Source of the DNA: Immersiella caudata
Lineage: Eukaryota > Ascomycota > Sordariomycetes > Sordariales > Lasiosphaeriaceae
Length of the DNA stretch: 64,000 nt
Reading direction: 5' to 3'
Assembly: GCA_030512335.1 (NCBI GenBank)
Contig: JAULSU010000006.1
Coordinates: forward strand, 1,736,001 to 1,800,000
The notes beneath the pieces were generated by a model. The model was not told where the DNA came from and ran no database searches. It was given only the letters and a program-made list of their open reading frames with translations. The translations under genes were made by a program, and so were the position numbers. Positions within the stretch are counted from its first letter, which is position 1, and every line of letters starts with the position of its first letter. This document shows, piece by piece, positions 1-11,279 of the stretch.

Positions 1-927
1 GATGAGCGAGGCCGCTGCTATCAGGGCCGCGGCTTCATAAAGCCAGCCCATTGTACGCTAAGTACCAGCTGGGGCAGCTGCATTGTATATATCACTGTAC
101 ACTACTGAGAGAACGTGTCGTTGGCACTTGTATGAGCCATCTTTCAAGGGACCAAGAGAGGACGCGTTAGATCCTGTTGCACTAAAGTAATTTTCAAGAC
201 ATGCGTCAACTTTCTCAGTTCTTGTGCTTTCAAATTCCATACTTTAGCCTGCGGGAGATCACGAAAGATAGTTCAGATCTACGTTAGTGAGGCTTCTGGA
301 TGCATCTAACCTGAAGGACGGTGCCCCCAATGTCATACGTTGAAACACTGCACTGCAACGTCGCTCATATTTATGGCAATTCAGCCAAGCATCGGGATAA
401 TACCGCCCGTTCGACGTTGTCTTGCGGCTCGTTCTGTTCGGGTTCCTGGTGCTCGTATTTTTAACGGGATTCGAGGTGGGTCGTTAAGGGGGAGGTGGAT
501 TGCGCGGGGATTCGATTGGGGAATTTCAGCCCAGGAGCTTCAGCCAGCTGACAGGGGTGTCGCGCCAAGCCAATGTGGAAGGAAGGGGTAAAATGTGGCC
601 AGGTTTCCCCATTACCATTTCTCCTTCAGCTCAGCGCTGCAAGCTCGACACTTCTCTGGTTGCGATATCGTGTCCTGGCTCCGGGGACATTGATGTTTGG
701 GAGTTTACATCTCCAGTGGTTAGCGGATTCTTCTGAGCGGATTGACGAGGAGTCCCTTTCCGATTGATTCACTTCTCTTTTTCACTTATTTTAAACTAAA
801 CCATTGACTTCGACACCCTCTTTTAGCCGTTTTATAAACCCACCTCGGAATATCACGACCGAGGCTACGCTACTACCACCACCCATCGCGACGCCGTTTG
901 CGGTCAACGCTCTTCTGGTGACGATTC
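1..927. other. Upstream region of the PMT2 gene
   Basis: No gene can be supported here. The open frames are short, overlap in several frames and show no recognisable domain. The last 150 bases are pyrimidine-rich with a TATAAA at 833-838, which fits a core promoter for the gene starting at 928. Confidence 0.5.
833..838 (+). promoter_or_regulatory. TATA-like element of the PMT2 gene
   Basis: TATAAA lies 90 bases upstream of the predicted ATG, inside a pyrimidine-rich stretch. The position suits a short 5' UTR. This is a sequence match only; the transcription start is not known. Confidence 0.4.
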
Positions 928-3491
928 ATGGCTTCCGCTTCCGAAAGGCCCGTCGTCGCCTCTGGCGTCGACGCTGGCGACGCAGCCCGGAGACGCAATG
1001 TCGCCGCGCCGCAACCCGCCAGCATCCAGCCCGTCGAGGCTGACGACAAGAAGAAGCAGCTCAAGAAGGTGTGCATTCGCTCCTGTTGCGCGCTCCTGAT
1101 TCCATTGCCCAGAGATACCCGCGCCAGTTGCGACGCTCTTCCGCTGTCCTGAGCACTGTCCTTTGCCGTTCGATGCTGATGGTGTCACATAGGAGCCCTC
1201 CTTCCTCGATGTCCTCGACCAGTGGGAATGGATCATTGCTCCCATAATCTTCACAGCCCTTGCATTCTTCACGCGGTTCTACAAGATCGGGCTCTCGCCC
1301 ATCGTCACCTGGGACGAGGCTCAGTTCGTTGCCCCTGTTGCCCCTCTTCGCCCGACGCTCTCGCTGACCGTATGGGACGCAGTTTTGGAAAATTCGGTAG
1401 CCACTATCTGAAGCGCGAGTTCTACTTCGACGTGCATGCAAGTGCTCTTCGTTCCAACCCACTGACTCTTCGCTGACAAAGCCACCAGCCCCCCGCCGGA
1501 AAGCTCCTCGTCGGCCTCAGCGGATACCTCGCCGGCTACAATGGATCGTTCGAGTTCAAATCCGGCGAGACCTACCCGGAGGAGATCAACTACACCTTCA
1601 TGCGCCAGTTCAACGCCTTTTGGGGTGCTGTCTGCGTTCCCATGGCATACTGGACTGCAAAGGAGCTGAACCTCAGGCGCCCCACCGTCTGGCTCGTCAC
1701 CCTCATGGTCCTTTGCGAAAACTCGTACACCACCATCAGCCGTTTTATCCTCTTGGACTCGATGCTTTTGTTCGGCACCGTGGCCACCACGCTCTGCTGG
1801 GCCAAGTTCCACGGCCAACGCCGGAGGAGCTTCGAGCCGGAGTGGTTCTTCTGGCTCTTCATGACTGGTCTCAGCATTGGATTCGTCACAAGCGTCAAGC
1901 TCGTCGGTCTATTCGTCACCGCGCTCGTTGGGATCTACACGATTGAGGATCTCTGGACCAAGTTTGGCGACACCAAGATGCCCGTGACCGAGCTGGCTGC
2001 GCATTTCGTGGCTCGGGTTGTTGGTCTGATTGTCCTCCCTCTCCTGGTCTACCTCCTCAGCTTCGCCATCCACTTTGCTGTTCTCACCAACAGCGGACCT
2101 GGCGACGCCCAGATGTCCTCGCTCTTCCAAGCCAACCTCAGAGGCACTGAAGTCGGAAGGGACAGCCCCTTGGAGGTTGCTATCGGCTCGCGGGTCACCA
2201 TCAAGAATATGGGCTACGGTGGCGGCTTGCTCCACTCTCACGTCCAGACCTACCCCGAGGGGTCAGGTCAGCAGCAGGTTACATGCTACCATCACAAAGA
2301 TGCCAACAACGACTGGTTCTTCTACCCCAACCGCAGAGAGGCTGATTACAACCCCGAGGAGCCTCCCAGGTTCATTGGAAACGGGGACGTCGTCCGTCTG
2401 ATCCATGCCCAGACTGGCCGCAACCTGCACTCTCACGAAATCTCCGCACCCATCACCAAGGCAGACAAGGAGGTCTCGTCCTACGGTAATCTGACTGTTG
2501 GCGATGAGAAGGACCACTGGAAGATCGAGGTCATTAGCGACGTTGCCTCCCGAGACCGAAGCAAGGTTCGCACCCTGACAACTGCATTCCGCCTGAAGCA
2601 CGAAGTGCTCGGCTGCTATCTTCGCGCCGGAAATGTGAATCTCCCTCAGTGGGGTTTCAAGCAGATTGAAGTTACCTGCACTAAGGACAATAAGCCTCGC
2701 GACGCCTATACTCACTGGAATATCGAGGCACACACCAACGAAAAGCGTAAGCAATAGCCCCTTCTCGCATCTAGACCAAGCTGACAATGTGCAGTCCCCC
2801 CTGGAGACCCTGGAAAGTACAAGTCGCCGTTCCTCAGGGACTTTGTTCACTTGGTACGTTTACTCTGCTCTTTCAGTCTGGACGAGTATGCTAACCTCTC
2901 TAGAACGTTGCTATGATGACATCGAACAACGCTCTCGTGCCCGACCCTGATAAGCAGGATGACTTGGCCTCGCAGTGGTGGCAATGGCCACTTCTCCACG
3001 TCGGCCTCCGCATGTGCAGCTGGGACGACAAGATCGTGAAGTACTTCCTCCTGGGCAACCCGCTGGTGTACTGGGGCTCCACCGCTGGCCTGGGCATATT
3101 CGCCCTCTTGGTCGCCTGGTACACCATCCGCTGGCAGCGTGGGTACAAGGAGCTCTCACAGAACGACGTCGACCAGATCCATTACGCAGGCATCTACCCT
3201 GTCCTGGGATGGTTCCTTCACTATCTCCCCTTCGTCGTCATGGCTCGTGTCACCTACGTCCACCACTACTATCCGGCCCTGTACTTCGCCATTCTCACCC
3301 TCGGCTTCCTCACCGATTGGTTCCTGAGCAACAGACAGAAGATTGTTCAGTACGGCGTCTACGGTCTTCTTGACGCGATTGTCATCGGCCTGTACATCTA
3401 CTTCATTCCGATCTGCTGGGGTATGACGGGCAACAACAAGCAGTATAGCTACATGAAGTGGTTCGACACCTGGAGGATGTCTGACGCTTGA
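928..3491 (+). CDS. PMT2: Protein O-mannosyltransferase, PMT2 subfamily
   Basis: Six exons: 928-1068, 1193-1323, 1383-1437, 1489-2746, 2795-2853 and 2904-3491, giving 743 aa, a normal PMT2 length. The enzyme (GT39) transfers mannose from dolichyl-phosphate mannose to Ser/Thr of proteins in the ER lumen, usually as a PMT1-PMT2 heterodimer. Visible features are an N-terminal cytosolic tail, first membrane helix at about 60-75, the luminal acidic pair in TWDEAH (Asp88-Glu89), the FGKFGSHYL and DVHPPAGK motifs, a MIR region at about 335-525 with GGGLLHSHVQTYPEGS, and several C-terminal helices. The residue motifs continue across every junction. Intron 3 (1438-1488) starts with GCAAGT and ends with AG, so it is a GC-AG intron; only that choice keeps the DVHPP frame. 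The start is the first ATG of the frame. Family assignment is firm; the PMT2 rather than PMT1/PMT4 class rests on motif resemblance. Confidence 0.94.
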
Positions 3492-4251
3492 GACGAGGTA
3501 GCTTGGAAGAGATAGGCCGCGCAGTATGATGCTCGCCGCCGGTTCCGTCCCTGATCTGTGTTGGCTTTGTTGTGCTATGCTAAGCCTAAGAGGCTTTTTG
3601 GAACGGGGTTATCTTGGGGAGGATAGAATTACTTCTTATCTCGCAACAAAAGTCTCGTTTAGGGCTGGACTGGCTCGGGGGCAGGCATGGGAGGTCAAAA
3701 GGGGTGGGGAGTTTTGGGTGCAAGCGATCCGGGGATATATTTTGGTGCTACGTGATGGGGCCAAGGTAAAGAGGAAGAAGGAAAACAAGACCTAATGTGT
3801 TCCGAACATTTAGTGTAATAACGGCGAAACAACGCTCTTTCTTTTGTTCATCCTGCCGATGTAGTGCTGTGGGAAAGGGCAGGGTCTAGATCTCAACTTT
3901 ATGCATCATTATGACTCTACTCGTTCTAGTCCGGGTATTCCATATGCAGTGCATGACATTAAGTGGTTTGAATTAGGTGTAAGGGAGCAGCTGAGGTAGG
4001 GAGACGACGGTGGCTGGTGAAGTTGGTGAAAACAAAATTCCATGGTATTGCTCAAGCCCGCTCGCGCCGCTTTTCCGATCGGAACAACCTTACAGGGTAT
4101 CATGGTGCGTTGCTTTACGACTGCGTGGCTTCCGCTCATCTTGCTTCCTCCCGACATGTCCTCCCCCTCGCTCTGTTGTTACATTACATTTAAAGCCACC
4201 GTCGTCCCAACTAAGTAAGGTAAGGGATGGAGTGGGAGTTGTTTAGTTTCT
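3492..4251. other. Convergent 3' regions of the PMT2 and Rab genes
   Basis: No gene is supported. This is the shared downstream region of two convergent genes. Small open frames on both strands lack any domain or a plausible start context. Confidence 0.5.
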
Positions 4252-5046
4252 TCAGCAGCAGCCGGCAGTCACAGATTTGGACTTTTCGTTTGTCAGCCGG
4301 ACTGGGCGGCTGCCGGGACCGCCGGCGTTGTGCCCCTTGACGCCCGACCTGCGGTCGTTGAGGTCGTACTTGCCGGCTTGGATATTCTGATATATGCGCT
4401 CGGCGACGCGCATGAAGGCTTTTTCGACATTTTCTCCACTTTTGGCGCTCGTCTCAACGTACTCCAGCACGCCGTTACGATGCGCCCACTCTTCGGCCTC
4501 CGCCCGAGTCACTTCCCGCTTGTTTTCCTCGGCATCGGGCTGGGCAAGGTCGGCCTTGTTCCCCACAAGAACGATGACGATATCCGGCTCGGCGATCTGA
4601 CGCAGGTCGTTTAACCAGTCTGTAACGTGCTGGAACGTCTGCTTGCGGCTGAGGTCGAAGACGAGTAGAGCGCCCGATGCGCCTCGGAAGTAGGACCGCG
4701 TAACCGACTTGTATGTTTCCTGCCCGGCCGTATCCCAAAGACTGAGCTTCATATGTTTTTGGTCCTCGGCGGCAGGCGCTGCCGTTGGTATTATCCGGGG
4801 CTCTGGCAAGCCGCTGCCTGCGGTTGCCGCAGCGTTGTCGACCGAGGATACAGGTGGAATATTATCGCTGTTATGTGGCGGCCCTACAGGTACGATTCGC
4901 GAGCCAAACTCTACCCCGATGGTCACATCGTGGTGAGTTACGAAGCGCCCTTCGCATAGTCGTATTGTCAAGGACGATTTGCCACAGCCTGAATCACCGA
5001 TGCACACCAGCTTGGCGATGTAGTCCCAGGGTGCCGCGGCGGACAT
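4252..5046 (-). CDS. Rab-family small GTPase, Rab4/Ypt4-like
   Basis: Single exon, 264 aa. All GTPase motifs are present in order: P-loop GDSGCGKS (17-24), switch I TIGVEF (42-47), WDTAGQE (104-110), GNKADL, ETSAKS and a C-terminal Cys-Cys pair (last two residues) for double prenylation. The Rab-family stretch YKSVTRSYFRGASGALLVFDL most resembles Rab4/Ypt4/Rab2-type proteins, which act in endosomal recycling or Golgi traffic; the exact orthologue is an inference. The unusual feature is about 40 extra residues between switch I and switch II (about 55-97), rich in Pro, Ala and Ser. Ordinary Rabs have only a short beta2-beta3 hairpin there and are about 210 aa long. No intron is needed to keep the frame. 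The gene faces away from the Pns1-like gene and shares its 1.2 kb upstream region. Confidence 0.9.
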   Translation of the reverse strand: MSAAAPWDYIAKLVCIGDSGCGKSSLTIRLCEGRFVTHHDVTIGVEFGSRIVPVGPPHNSDNIPPVSSVDNAAATAGSGLPEPRIIPTAAPAAEDQKHMKLSLWDTAGQETYKSVTRSYFRGASGALLVFDLSRKQTFQHVTDWLNDLRQIAEPDIVIVLVGNKADLAQPDAEENKREVTRAEAEEWAHRNGVLEYVETSAKSGENVEKAFMRVAERIYQNIQAGKYDLNDRRSGVKGHNAGGPGSRPVRLTNEKSKSVTAGCC

Positions 5047-6213
5047 GAGAAGCGGCGGGAGAAAGACGGGGGCCTGAGCCGGTTGGAATGGGTGAGAAGC
5101 CGACGAAAAGGGGCCGCGGTGCCTGGAAGCTCGACTCGCTGGATGGGAGGGAAGTAGGCTGTAGCTTCTCGAGTTGTGGGTCGCTTGTTGGTGTCTTTGG
5201 TTGGGCTGTTACGATTCGTCTCAAAAATGGCGAACTGATTCAGGAGCAGTTGGATCGCCAGAAAAAACAAAATGATACAGGATCCCGTGGTATAGTGTCA
5301 AGGTGGAATGCCCAGCAGCAGGAGACTCCTTGATAGCGTGGTAGTGTCGTTTGTCAAGCTTCCAGCACTGCAGCTGTTGCACTTGGGTGGATCAGCAGGT
5401 TGATGGAGATGCAGGTGGGAAGAATGAACGGACGGAGCCCGACTGCATCCGCTGACAGGCATGGTTATCAGTGACGCAAGTGCCCGATAACGACCCAAGA
5501 CCCCCCGATTGATGTGGCACGTGCTGGTAAGACTGCGTCAGGCGACAACTTTCTTTCCTCGTCCAGAGGCGTCATGACAAAGCCATATGGCCTGCATGAA
5601 AGAGAGAAAAATGCCTTTTCGGAACCCCTGGACGCTCTTGTCGAAATCATTGTCCAACCGTGATGTGACGCCCTAGATTCTGCGCGCCAAACGGGTCCCT
5701 TATGCTTGATAGCTGCATCTTGCCGCAGCCACAAGGGTCCCCCGCCTTCGGAAGTGCTCTCTGAGTGGGTCCACCAGCACCCGGGTGTTGTGGTGCCTCC
5801 GCGTCTGCTGTGAGCCATCCTCTGGCTGCCTATCGCTCTCTCTTCTCACCCGACATCCTCTACAGCTCCCGCCTCACTTTTGCACCGTCAATACTGCACC
5901 GTGACGGACCTTGCAATCACTAGTGTCGGCGGGATAGCGAGCGTCTGTTTTATAGATAGCTTGACCAAAATTATTTCGCACTGCTAACAAAAGCTCTCTC
6001 GACTCAAGTCGCCAAGCACCAAAGCACCAAGGAAGCAGCGGGCCCTCAACTCCATCGCCCCGCCTAACGTTTGGGGTTGCCGTCATCGCCTCTTCTGGCC
6101 CACCACCGCTTCCACTGTCTCGGCAAATCGCCTGGTACAGCATCTCTTGAAAGCTAGCTCGGTTACGGAGGATCACTTCCCTCTGGCGGGAGGGTGCGGT
6201 CCGTCCCGGCGAC
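5047..6213. other. Shared upstream region of divergent Rab and PNS1 genes
   Basis: No coding gene is supported in these 1.2 kb. The region is bounded by two start codons pointing outwards, so it probably holds both promoters and 5' UTRs. A 116-codon open frame on the minus strand at 5468-5818 has no recognisable features. Confidence 0.5.
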
Positions 6214-8512
6214 ATGTTCTCCGAATGTAAGTTCCGCCGAGGGGTCACATACCAGTGGTAAAGAATCGAAGCTGATAAGCTTTACGTTAGATGCCTCGAG
6301 GTTTTTGGCACAATCACAGTCCCGGCTATCGAACTTCGCTGGTCAACAAGATGGTGGTGAGAGGTCATATCGCCATCCTGGGGACTGGCAAGGGCGAGGA
6401 GCAAGGTTAGGTGGACGACCGTACTTGGGAAGGGGAGCGGGTAATCCATACCAAACAGGAGGCTCCCGCTTCGGAAACCTGGGCTTCGGTTCTCGATACG
6501 CGATCCAGGACGCGCCGCTTTTTCAGCAGACACTCGAGCACGAGGAGGATGACGAAGAGGAAAGGGACCGGGAGGCCGCAGACCTTTACGCTCTACAGCG
6601 GTCACGCCGTGTGTTTGCGGCGAGCAGGTTGGAGGAGAGCGCCGAGACCGATCACGACGACAGCCGCGTCTCGTTGGACCAGAGTCGCGAGTACGAGGAG
6701 AGGGCAGGGGAGCGGCTACACGACATCAGGAGCAGCTGGAATGGAGCTGGTAGTCTTCGGCGCAGTCGGGACCTTGGAAAGGGGAAAGATATTGCGGCTT
6801 CTGGTCGAAAATACTCGAGCGAGAGTGACGAGAACAAGGCGCTGATGGAGGACGTTGGGCTGGAGTCAACCATTGCAGACAGCGAGCCTCCCCATGACTT
6901 GACCGTGGAGACGCCGGCGGACAGCACGCCTCCTGCCTTCCAAAAGTTCAAGTCGACGACTGGGCCCCCGAGATACACGATAAGACAAGATTCATACCAG
7001 GACTCGGAACTCGGCATGGCCCCGCCCAGCTCAGTCGACACCAACCTGAACGGGACTCCAGAAGTACCCTCACTTGCCGATGAAATTTTCAAACACGACA
7101 CGTTTTTTGCTTGGATATATCTCATCGCACAGGCATCCCTCCTTGCCACTTTCGTTCTTGTGTTCCTGCACACTGGTGGTAACGCGCCGAAGGGCGACAC
7201 GATATACAACACTCTCCGGGCGTCTTTCCACATGTTGGCCGTTGACACGTTGGTGTCTATCATTGTGTCCGTGGTGTGGCTAGCAGCTTTGCGGTCCTTT
7301 GTAAAACCTCTGGTTACATTGGTCTTACTCGCCGTGCCTGTCATCCTGATATCCTTTTCGCTCTATCCCTTCATTTCTAGCTACCACTCCGGCACCGGCA
7401 GTACACGGCTCCAGGATACGGTTATGAGGTGGGCTGCTACCATCCCTGCTGTATCCGCGGTTGTTTGGCTGTATCTTGTCTACAAGGGCCGCTATGCTCT
7501 GAAGTCAGCCATCAACATTCTGGAGTTTTCCAGCCGGATCCTCACAGCAAACTCGGCACTGATCCTCGTCGGGTTCGGGTGCTTAGTGGTGATTGTACTC
7601 TGGACGTGGGCATGGCTCCTCATGTTCACGAGGGTATTCTTGGGCGGCAGCTTCTCGAGCAAGTTGTCGAGGTTCATCATCAGCGCGTCCAGTTGGTGGT
7701 TGGGAGTGTACTTTGTGCTGATGTATATCTGGACCATTTCCATCATCTCCGGAGTTCAGCGCGGCACAACGGCAGCGACGGTTTCTCAGTGGTATTTCCA
7801 TCGCAACGCGGTTCCGGCACCATCCTCGAGGGATATCGTTTGGGCCGCTCTCCATCACTCGGCCACCACCATATTCGGCTCGATCAGCTTGTCGACCCTC
7901 TTAGCCCTGGGGATTCGACTCCCGCTCTTGATTTTACCCCAACGAGCCGCAAACATCATTAGCATGGCTGCATACTCTTTCATCCCTACACCCATCGCTG
8001 CGTTGACGAACCCGCTGACGCTCACCTACGCGGCCATCCACTCACAGACCCTTGCCATGTCAGCAAGAGGGCTCACACAAATGAATTTCCTCGCGCCTCA
8101 GAGACCAACGACAACGCTGACACCCTCGGCGCTCTCCTCGGGCCACCACCGATACTCCCCTCTGCTCCCGTATCGGCTGGCCAAGCTGATTCTCCACGCA
8201 ACTCGGTTCATCATGGCCACAGCGTTGGGCTTCGCAGGCTGGGTCATGACAGCGCGACAACTGGAGCGTCCGGACGGCGGTGTAGGAATCAGAGGCAGCG
8301 CGTACGCGTATGTGGTTGGCATAGTGGCAAGTTTCATAGGCTGGGGCATTCTGGGAGCCATGGAAGGCATTCTCAGTGGCATTGTCGACGCCGTGGTCAT
8401 ATGCTACGGTAGCGAGCAGCGGATGAAGAACGGAAACGGCGGGTATTGCATGGAGGCAGCATACCTGTTTGGCGACAGGAGGATGGAAAGGGAGACGAAT
8501 GAGACCTACTGA
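6214..8512 (+). CDS. Pns1-like choline-transporter-like (CTL/SLC44 family) membrane protein
   Basis: Two exons, 6214-6226 and 6291-8512, giving 744 aa. The first coding exon has only 13 nt; splicing over a 64-bp intron produces the N-terminus MFSEYASRFLAQSQSRLS, which resembles fungal Pns1-type proteins. A longer unspliced frame from 6194 also exists, but it reads through the intron and has no natural start. The first 290 or so residues are hydrophilic and acidic (EEDDEEERDRE) and probably cytosolic. About ten hydrophobic segments follow, with the conserved CTL-type C-terminal part containing RAANIISMAAYSFIPTPIAA and a Gly/Ala-rich last helix pair. Family members are plasma-membrane proteins linked to choline or other solute transport; the substrate in fungi is not settled. 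It is transcribed away from the Rab gene. Confidence 0.88.
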
Positions 8513-9673
8513 GTCGTCACCGAGCGAAGGCGTTTATTGCATTTCTGGCGCTGTTGGTGGAGCAAAGGGGGGGTTGCCAGCTGCATTTTTGAATAGGCTA
8601 GAGGTGCAGACGCGCATAGCTGGGCTGTTCTTGATGGTAGACGGAAGACATCAGATTTTGGTTGCATAACAGGGTAGAACACATCTTTAGAGGCAGTTCT
8701 GCTAGGGGTGGTGTGTGATTATGTTCAGTACCTACCTCAGCGGAAGGCAAAGCGCATTCTTGTGTCCCTAACGGCTGTCCTCTCCATCGTTGTCATGAAC
8801 ACGCTGTGCCCCCATCAAGAGCTAACCATAGATCCAGCGGCGTGGTTTGTGGGCCTCTAGAAATGACCGATAACATGAAGATTTGGGCCGGGTTGTGGAA
8901 ACAATGATTAAATGGCGCCGCCAGGCGGAGGGGAGCTGGCCATCAGTAGATGTTCGACGGGGCCAAAGTAATGACATTTAGATGCGACGTGACTGTCTCT
9001 TGAGCCACGCATTGTAAGAGTGCTGGAAACAATTGTCACTGGATCAACTGTGTATTGTATGTGTAAGGGAGTAGAGGGTAAATACGGCGAAACGCGGCGA
9101 GGTGGTGCATTGCGGGTGTGTGGCGTGCGTAAGACCAAACAAAGTCTCCATCACTAGTGTCAGCTGTCAACCGACCAGACCGGCCGTTATCGACACAATA
9201 AAAGCAGCAAGAGTGCGACAAGCCTTCCATTGCCTTCCGTTTCTGTGCTCCATTGCCCGTCCAGCCCGTTAGCCTGTGGCATCATCTGTCCTTCCGGATC
9301 CGCAGCCAAGATACCAAAAGGGGCTGTGCAGCCTTCATTGCGTAGTCGTCGTCTCTCCTCGCCTCCCACGATTGCAACTCACGCCCCTTCCAGACCTCAC
9401 TCTCAAAAAAACGCCGCACCTATCTCTAAACTCTCCGGAGAGCTCCAACCGAGGATTCTATCACAAGGTGCCTAAATCAGTATATAAGCCTTCCGCGATT
9501 CAGCGTGTGTTTGCCCCTCCTGACCCGAAACTCATCTCTTACAGACCAACACCCGGCCGTTCGAAATACCCCGCCAACAAGTGCCACAGGCAGTACTTAC
9601 CCACTGACTAGACGTCGCCCGTCTACCGAAATCATAACTGGGATCACCTTTATTCCCTCAACTACACAACAGA
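8513..9673. other. Intergenic region between PNS1-like and WW-domain genes
   Basis: No gene is supported. It contains the 3' end of the PNS1-like gene and, towards the right, a C-rich promoter-like stretch with a clear TATATAA at 9481-9487. Confidence 0.5.
9481..9487 (+). promoter_or_regulatory. TATA box of the WW-domain gene
   Basis: TATATAA occurs 187 bases before the predicted ATG at 9674 and is followed by a pyrimidine-rich leader. It is one of the best TATA matches in an intergenic segment of this window. No transcription-start data are available. Confidence 0.5.
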
Positions 9674-10872
9674 ATGGCCGATTATTTCGAAGCGCCTCAA
9701 GGCCCTCCCCCGCCTAAGGTCCCCGAGGGTTGGGCTGCTCGGTGGAACGATCAATATAAGGAATGGTACGTCGATGCGCCAAGACTAGCCCCGCGATGCA
9801 TTGCGATGCGCCACTGCGCTCATCACTGATGGTCCTCGTCCGGGCGCGCATCTGACAGCAGAGCGGAACGGTATTACTAACTTCACCGACAGGTTCTATG
9901 TCAATACATACACGAAGAAGTCACAATGGGACAAGCCGACCGAACCAGCTCGCCCCGTTGCCGATGACGCTGCCCCTCAAGGTCCCCCACCAAGCTACAC
10001 CCCAAGCGCCGGCGTCGCCACCCCAACAGATGCGAAGGTGAACCCCTACGATGACAAGACATCCGCTCATGCAGCTGGCTCGGCGGCAGGGCCATCAAAC
10101 GCATTATCTGAGGACGAGAGGCTTGCCCGTCAGCTGCAAGAGGAGGAGGATGCTAGGGCGAGAGCCTCCCCGTACGGCGGAGTTCCTCCGGGAGCCGCGG
10201 CCGCCTATGTGCAATCTCCACCGCCACAGACACAGAGCGCTCCGCCTTTTCCGAATGCGCTCCCACCGCGACCTAACAATCTCGCCGATAAGGGCAAAGG
10301 GCTGCTTGGCAAGTTCTTGGGCAAGAAGACCGGGAGCAGCGGGCATGGAAGCAGTGGCGGCTTCGGCGGGCTCGGCGGACTGATGGGCAGTAGCGGAAGC
10401 CACGGAAGCCATGGAGGCCAACACGGAGGATATGGCTCGCCAGCCCCGTACGGCCAGCAACCCGGCTACGCCGCTCCTGGTTACGGCGGGTACGGCGCCC
10501 CTCCTCCCGGTAACTACGGAGGTTATCCCGGACAACAGGGGTATTATCCCCCGCAACACGGGTATGGTGGTTACCCGCCCCAACATGGTGGCGGCTTCGG
10601 CGGATTCGGAGGCCATGGTGGTGCTCGGCCGCATAAGAGCGGTCCGGGTATGGGAGCCATGGCTGGTGGCGCGGCGCTCGGTGTGGGTGCTGGCTTGGTC
10701 GGTGGCGCACTTGTCGCGAACGCGATACACGACAATAACGAGGACATGTACCAAGAAGGCTTTGGTGAGTCTCTTCACAACATCTCCGTGCCTCCACCTG
10801 TTTGCTAACCTCCAACGTACAGACGCCGGCCAGATGGATGATGGCGGTGGTGATTTCGGCGGTGATTTCTAG
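9674..10872 (+). CDS. WW-domain protein with Gly/Tyr/Pro-rich low-complexity tail
   Basis: Three exons, 9674-9765, 9893-10764 and 10823-10872, giving 337 aa. One WW domain lies at about 12-46: the first Trp is in PEGWAARWN, a central aromatic block follows, and SQWDKP holds the second Trp and Pro. Intron 1 splits a Trp codon inside this domain. WW domains bind proline-rich ligands. The rest is low complexity: a charged segment with RLARQLQEEEDAR, a Lys-rich GLLGKFLGKKTG patch, about 110 residues of Gly/Tyr/Pro/Gln repeats of GYGGYPPQ type, then a Gly/Ala hydrophobic stretch (GAMAGGAALGVGAGLVGGAL) like those of some membrane-associating stress proteins. The last exon adds an Asp/Gly tail, DDGGGDFGGDF. 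Fungal proteins of this build, including yeast Wwm1, are poorly characterised, so no function is assigned. Confidence 0.88.
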
Positions 10873-11279
10873 ACTGCCGACGGACGATGATGGGTTGGCG
10901 TTCTGGGCCGGAGTTTCTGGCGTCCTCGCTTGCTCCTAACAACGCCGGGGTTGGTTGTTGCCAGTCTGTTTCTTCCTGAAATTGATCGGGGGGATATGCG
11001 TCTCCTGTGTTATAGTTGCGAGCTTCCTCTAATGAAACGTCGACTCTGAGCTACCCTTGATCGAAGTCTGGACGGCCCCGACTTCCAAGGCTTACGTTTC
11101 AAGACCTGGCCGTGAAATGGCGTAGTGTAGCAGGTTGCAGAGTAAATGCCTAAGTATTGCACCCTCAGCGATTCCGAGTAGAGCAGCCGTCTGCGACGTT
11201 TCAGTCAATCCGTTTGATTTCATGACAGACATCTTCCCAACCTCTATACACTTATCTACCTGCCCTCCAGTGCATTACT
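10873..11279. other. Convergent 3' region between WW-domain gene and EMC7
   Basis: Nothing but the downstream regions of two convergent genes is visible in these 407 bases. Confidence 0.5.

Noticed and set aside
58..240. 60-codon minus-strand open frame with reasonable amino-acid mix
   Set aside because: Too short, at the window edge, no domain and no supporting splice context. It could be an exon of a gene lying outside the window, but this cannot be shown.
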